A DNA stretch of 9,125 nt. Origin: Bordetella parapertussis (GTDB lineage Bacteria; Cyanobacteriota; Cyanobacteriia; PCC-6307; Cyanobiaceae). Shown piece after piece: positions 6,458 to 9,125 of this stretch. The notes beneath the pieces are model-generated. The model was not told the DNA's origin. It saw only the letters and a program-made list of their open reading frames with translations, and did not search any database. Position 1 is the first letter of the stretch, and each line of letters begins with the position of its first letter. Location: positions 1-9,125 of the forward strand of contig CALPMR020000108.1 in assembly GCA_943324725.2 (NCBI GenBank). Direction: 5' to 3'. Made by a program: the position numbers and the translations under genes.

Positions 6458-7687
6458 TCAGGTCAGGGCCTCGGTCGGGGTGAGGCTGGCTCCCAGGCGC
6501 GCGGCGAGGTCGCGGAAGGCCTGGCCCGTGGCGGACTCTGGCGCGCTCAGCACCACCGGTCGGCCGCTGTCACCGCCCTCCCGCACCGGCATTTCCAGCG
6601 GCAGCTGGGCCAGCAGCGGCACGCCGGCCTCGCTGGCCAGGCGCTCACCGCCGCCGCGGCCGAAGATCTCGTAGCGCTTGTCGGGGGCATCGGGAGGGAT
6701 GAAGGCACTCATGTTCTCCACCACCCCCAGCACCGTCACGCCCATCTGCAGGAACATCGCCAGGCCGCGGCGGGCATCCTGCAGCGACACCTGCTGCGGG
6801 GTGGTGACGACGATCACACCCTCCATGGGAACCGCCTGGGCCAGGCTCAGCTGGGCATCGCCGGTGCCGGGTGGCAGGTCCACCACCAGCACGTCCCGCT
6901 CCCCCCAGGCCACCTGGTAGAGGAACTGGCGGATGATGCCGTTCAGCATCGGGCCGCGCCAGATCACCGGCTGGTTCTCCTGGATCAGCAGCCCCATCGA
7001 CACCATGGCGATGCCACAGGTTTCGATCGGGGTGAGAATCTGATCATTGCCGCTGCCCTGCACCTCGGGGGTGCGATCGGCCACTCCCAGCATCGTGGGG
7101 GCGTTGGGGCCGTAGATGTCGGCGTCGAGCAGGCCGACCCGCAGGCCGCTGCTGGCCAGGGCGCAGGCCAGGTTGACCGCCACGGTGCTCTTGCCGACGC
7201 CGCCCTTGCCGCTGCTGACGGCGATCACCCGGCGCACGCCGGGAATGCCCTGCCGCTCGGGCAGCTGGCCATGGGCATGGCTGCCGCTGCCATGGCCGGC
7301 GGCACCGATCGGCCCGCTGGAGGCCGGGGCGGCGGACTGGGCCAGTTCGATCTGCACGTCGTCGATGCCAGCGGCGCCCAGCAGGGCGCTGCGGATCTCG
7401 CCGGCGATGCGGTCCTGCTGGCTGGCGGCGAAGCCGGGCAGGGCCAGTTCGAGCACGGCGCGGGATCCCTGGCGCCGCGGCCGCCGGATCCAGCCCAGCT
7501 CCAGCAGGCTGCGGTCGCTGCCGGAGTCGCGGATCGGGGCCAGCAGGGCCTCCAGAGCCGCGGTGCTCGGATCACCCTGAGGCTCTGGGGAGGCCTGTCC
7601 TGGGGAGCGGCGCTCCGCTGGAGCCTGGGCAGCGGCAGGCTGGCGGGCGGAGGCCTGGTCGGCGGAAGAGCTGTCGGCGTGAGGCAT
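6458..7687 (-). CDS. mrp: Mrp/ApbC/NBP35-family P-loop ATPase (putative Fe-S cluster carrier)
   Basis: The 409-residue protein has an N-terminal MIP18/DUF59-like domain (about 41-117) and a C-terminal ParA/MinD-type ATPase. ATPase motifs are the deviant Walker A GKGGVGKST (160-168), LLDADIYGPNAPTMLG (187-202), VSMGLL (229-234), WRGPM (243-247), VVDLPPGTGD (268-277), TTPQQV (295-300) and VENMSAF (323-329). Family members hold or transfer Fe-S clusters in the cytoplasm, but the CxxC usually found after VENMS is replaced by IPPDAPDKRY (330-339). A His/Gly-rich linker (131-140) joins the domains. The first 40 residues are Ala/Ser/Pro/Gln-rich and look disordered. No ATG, GTG or TTG lies between residue 1 and the domain, so the extension is kept and the protein is longer than the roughly 355 residues I recall for relatives. 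It heads the mrp-rodA-kinase unit. Confidence 0.94.
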   Translation of the reverse strand: MPHADSSSADQASARQPAAAQAPAERRSPGQASPEPQGDPSTAALEALLAPIRDSGSDRSLLELGWIRRPRRQGSRAVLELALPGFAASQQDRIAGEIRSALLGAAGIDDVQIELAQSAAPASSGPIGAAGHGSGSHAHGQLPERQGIPGVRRVIAVSSGKGGVGKSTVAVNLACALASSGLRVGLLDADIYGPNAPTMLGVADRTPEVQGSGNDQILTPIETCGIAMVSMGLLIQENQPVIWRGPMLNGIIRQFLYQVAWGERDVLVVDLPPGTGDAQLSLAQAVPMEGVIVVTTPQQVSLQDARRGLAMFLQMGVTVLGVVENMSAFIPPDAPDKRYEIFGRGGGERLASEAGVPLLAQLPLEMPVREGGDSGRPVVLSAPESATGQAFRDLAARLGASLTPTEALT

Positions 7688-7716
7688 CCGGCGCGGCGGA
7701 GCTGCGGTTGGGGCGA

Positions 7717-7722
7717 ATCCTA
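7717..7722 (-). promoter_or_regulatory. Possible -10 box of the mrp operon
   Basis: TAGGAT on the minus strand matches TATAAT at four of six bases and lies 29 bases before the mrp ATG. No convincing -35 is seen 17 bases upstream. It is the best candidate close to the gene, nothing more. Confidence 0.25.
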
Positions 7723-7811
7723 GGCAGGGCCTGGCCAGCCAGGGCTGTCGGCGCCTGCCGCTGGCTGATCGGCCTGGGTTGGAGTGCTGGTGGACCTCTG
7801 CCGGGTCGGTT

Positions 7812-7828
7812 CCGGAGCCAACCTCCGG
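7812..7828. repeat. Inverted repeat CCGGAG / CTCCGG in the mrp-hemF gap
   Basis: CCGGAG at 7812-7817 and CTCCGG at 7823-7828 flank CCAAC. GGTTCC also occurs on each side as a direct repeat (starting at 7809 and 7827). The dyad lies about 125 bases upstream of the mrp start, far from both genes' likely start sites. Its role is unknown, and a short dyad in GC-rich DNA may be chance. Confidence 0.4.
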
Positions 7829-8053
7829 TTCCATGGGATTCCGCCGCTCAGAAGCACCGGCAGCCGAACGGGCGGAAACGCCGGGGAGCGTCGCCGATTC
7901 GGCAACGCCGAAGCAGGGGGGACACCGCCGCACCCGGGCTGCCGCGTCTCCATCCACGCTGTTCGTGCCTCTTCAGGGCGCCGAAGCAAGGCTGTTCAGG
8001 CCGTCCCGGCCGCGGCCGCGACCGCGGCGCTGGGCCAGGCCCCGGAATCGGCT

Positions 8054-8061
8054 GCGATCGC
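8054..8061. repeat. HIP1 octamer GCGATCGC in the mrp-hemF gap
   Basis: This is the second HIP1 palindrome of the window and lies in non-coding DNA. It supports a cyanobacterial origin but has no assigned function. Confidence 0.8.
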
Positions 8062-8138
8062 GGTGAGCCGGGGGCACGGGCCTGGGGTGGCTCCTGCCTT
8101 GGCAGCGCTGGGCGTGGTTCAGTTCTGCCCCGGGCTGC

Positions 8139-8150
8139 CTGTCGTGACAG
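8139..8150. promoter_or_regulatory. Dyad CTGTC-GT-GACAG upstream of hemF
   Basis: Perfect 5-bp arms around a 2-base centre lie 82 bases before the hemF ATG. The compact form is typical of a dimeric regulator site. It does not match the NtcA (GTA-N8-TAC) or cyanobacterial LexA consensus, so no regulator is named. Confidence 0.3.
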
Positions 8151-8164
8151 TCGCTCTCGACTGC

Positions 8165-8191
8165 TTGTGCCGGGGCACCCCGGCCTGAAAA
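8165..8191 (+). promoter_or_regulatory. Weak candidate hemF promoter containing a perfect dyad
   Basis: TTGTGC (8165-8170) and TGAAAA (8186-8191) could serve as -35 and -10, although the 15-base spacer is short and both matches are poor. The spacer overlaps GCCGGGG-CA-CCCCGGC (8169-8184), a perfect 7-bp inverted repeat. A repressor binding there would block a polymerase using this promoter. There is no T-run after the repeat on either strand, so it is unlikely to be a terminator. Confidence 0.25.
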
Positions 8192-8231
8192 CGTGAGAGG
8201 GTGATCTGCTGCCACGGCCCCGCCTGATCCC

Positions 8232-9125
8232 ATGTCGCCCGACTCCCTGTCCCCCGAGCCCCTGGCGATGCCTCCCGCCGATTCCCGCGCCCGGGCCAGG
8301 GCGCTGCTGATGGGTCTGCAGGATTCGATCTGCGCGGGCCTGCAGCAACTCGATGGCGAGGGCAGCTTCCAGGAGGAGAGCTGGGAGCGGCCTGAAGGCG
8401 GGGGTGGTCGCTCGCGGGTGATGAAGGCGGGCCGCATCTTCGAGCAGGGCGGCGTCAACTTTTCGGAGGTGCAGGGCGACCAGCTGCCCCCCTCGATCCT
8501 CAGTCAGCGGCCGGAGGCGGAGGGGCAGCGCTGGTTCGCCACCGGTACTTCGATGGTGTTGCACCCCCGCAATCCCTACCTCCCCACGGTTCATCTCAAC
8601 TACCGCTACTTCGAGGCAGGGCCGGTGTGGTGGTTCGGTGGCGGCGCCGATCTCACCCCCTATTACCCCTTCCTGGAGGATGCCCGCCATTTCCATCGCA
8701 GCCTCAAAGGGGCCTGCGACAGCGTCGATCCGGCCTACTTCCAGGTGTTCAAGCCCTGGTGCGACGAGTACTTCTTCCTCAAGCATCGCGGTGAGACCCG
8801 CGGCATCGGCGGCATCTTCTACGACTATCAGGATCCCAGTGGTGTCCTCTACACGGGGCAGGATCCCAGCGGGTCGGCGGCGGCGCTCAGCCGGGGGCTG
8901 GGGCCGATCCAGCAGGACTGGGAGCAGCTGTTCCGCCTGGCCAGCGCCTGTGGCAACGCCTTCCTGCCCAGTTATGTGCCGATCGTCGAGCGCCGCCAGG
9001 ACACGCCCTACGGCGAGCGCGAACGCCAGTTTCAGCTCTACCGCCGCGGCCGCTACGTGGAGTTCAATCTGGTGTTTGATCGCGGCACGATCTTCGGCCT
9101 GCAGACCAATGGCCGCACCGAATCG
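8232..9125 (+). CDS. hemF: Oxygen-dependent coproporphyrinogen III oxidase (C-terminus beyond the right edge)
   Basis: The frame is open from the ATG at 8232 to the window end, 298 codons. HemF oxidatively decarboxylates two propionates of coproporphyrinogen III to give protoporphyrinogen IX, using O2, on the way to haem and chlorophyll. Landmarks are [12 protein letters not shown] (65-76), HPRNPY (111-116), VHLNYRYFE (120-128), [13 protein letters not shown] (133-145, with the conserved Asp140), the family signature running from KPWCDEYFF (174-182) through [14 protein letters not shown] (185-198), [20 protein letters not shown] (271-290) and QTNGRTES (291-298). About 45-55 C-terminal residues appear to be missing. 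An in-frame ATG at 8268 (residue 13) is an alternative start, with neither preceded by a clear Shine-Dalgarno. It is transcribed away from the mrp operon. QDPSG occurs twice, ten residues apart (200-204 and 210-214). Confidence 0.97.
   Translation, partial: MSPDSLSPEPLAMPPADSRARARALLMGLQDSICAGLQQLDGEGSFQEESWERPEGGGGRSRVMKAGRIFEQGGVNFSEVQGDQLPPSILSQRPEAEGQRWFATGTSMVLHPRNPYLPTVHLNYRYFEAGPVWWFGGGADLTPYYPFLEDARHFHRSLKGACDSVDPAYFQVFKPWCDEYFFLKHRGETRGIGGIFYDYQDPSGVLYTGQDPSGSAAALSRGLGPIQQDWEQLFRLASACGNAFLPSYVPIVERRQDTPYGERERQFQLYRRGRYVEFNLVFDRGTIFGLQTNGRTES

Larger units (their letters stand above)
7688..8231. other. Divergent intergenic region between mrp and hemF, no gene supported
   Basis: These 544 bases separate two genes read in opposite directions, so promoters for both should lie here. 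Open frames cross it on both strands (for example plus 7784-8188), but their products match no family I know, and many of their codons (AGA, CGA, GGA, GGG, ACA) are ones the neighbours avoid. I see no tRNA, tmRNA, 6S, SRP or RNase P signature, and no Yfr1 core. Visible structure is limited to dyads at 7812-7828, 8139-8150 and 8169-8184, a GC-rich self-complementary patch near 8013-8034, and one HIP1 octamer at 8054-8061. A small RNA or unusual leader cannot be excluded. Confidence 0.6.

Noticed and set aside
7688..7957. Upstream extension of the mrp frame to an ATG at 7957
   Set aside because: The extra 90 residues are Arg/Pro/Ser-rich with no similarity I recognise, and they would lengthen Mrp far beyond its family. 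The ATG at 7687 is nearer the conserved domain.
8169..8184. GCCGGGG-CA-CCCCGGC as a transcription terminator
   Set aside because: There is no T-run after it on either strand, and no gene ends nearby. A regulatory dyad is a better reading.
7784..8188. 134-codon plus-strand frame in the mrp-hemF gap as a possible gene
   Set aside because: No start signal and no recognised motif, with frequent rare codons in the first half. It is left as a point to check in the intergenic finding.
7848..8786. 312-codon minus-strand frame opposite hemF
   Set aside because: It is mostly antisense to the well-supported hemF coding sequence, and the product is Arg/Pro/Gly-rich without family features.

Overview
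The window looks like chromosomal DNA from a GC-rich picocyanobacterium, most likely of the Cyanobium / alpha-cyanobacterial Synechococcus type. It encodes the photosystem I subunit PsaD, the cyanobacterial form of glutamate-cysteine ligase (GshA), the start of phosphoenolpyruvate carboxylase, and a cyanobacterial-type Mrp ATPase without the usual CxxC motif. Third codon positions are mostly G or C, and two HIP1 octamers (GCGATCGC) are present. From memory, the order ppc-gshA-trpE-psaD-kinase-rodA-mrp beside hemF is common in marine and freshwater picocyanobacteria, so this is core genome. I see no transposase, phage gene, CRISPR array, tRNA or rRNA.

Layout, right to left along the minus strand. 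mrp (7687-6458), rodA (6453-5170) and a histidine-kinase-like gene (5179-3755) form one tight unit: 4 bases separate mrp from rodA, and rodA overlaps the kinase by 10 bases. After a 126-base gap comes psaD (3628-3197), followed by a strong intrinsic terminator (3158-3133). Next are trpE (3118-1475), gshA (1478-321, ATGA overlap with trpE) and the first 96 codons of ppc (289-1, running off the left edge). On the plus strand, hemF starts at 8232 and runs off the right edge. The 544 bases between the divergent mrp and hemF genes hold no gene I can support, only dyad symmetries and weak promoter-like sequences.

The genes cover photosynthetic electron transfer (psaD), tetrapyrrole synthesis (hemF), Fe-S or P-loop ATPase functions (mrp), peptidoglycan elongation (rodA), signalling (kinase-like gene), tryptophan and glutathione synthesis (trpE, gshA) and anaplerotic carbon fixation (ppc). 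The most notable features are: a kinase-like protein with a good phospho-acceptor H-box but a degraded ATP-binding domain; a terminator so close to trpE that a naive trpE start falls inside its stem; a perfect 14-bp inverted repeat in the first codons of rodA; and the unusual divergent region upstream of hemF. I found no clear candidate for a wholly new system.
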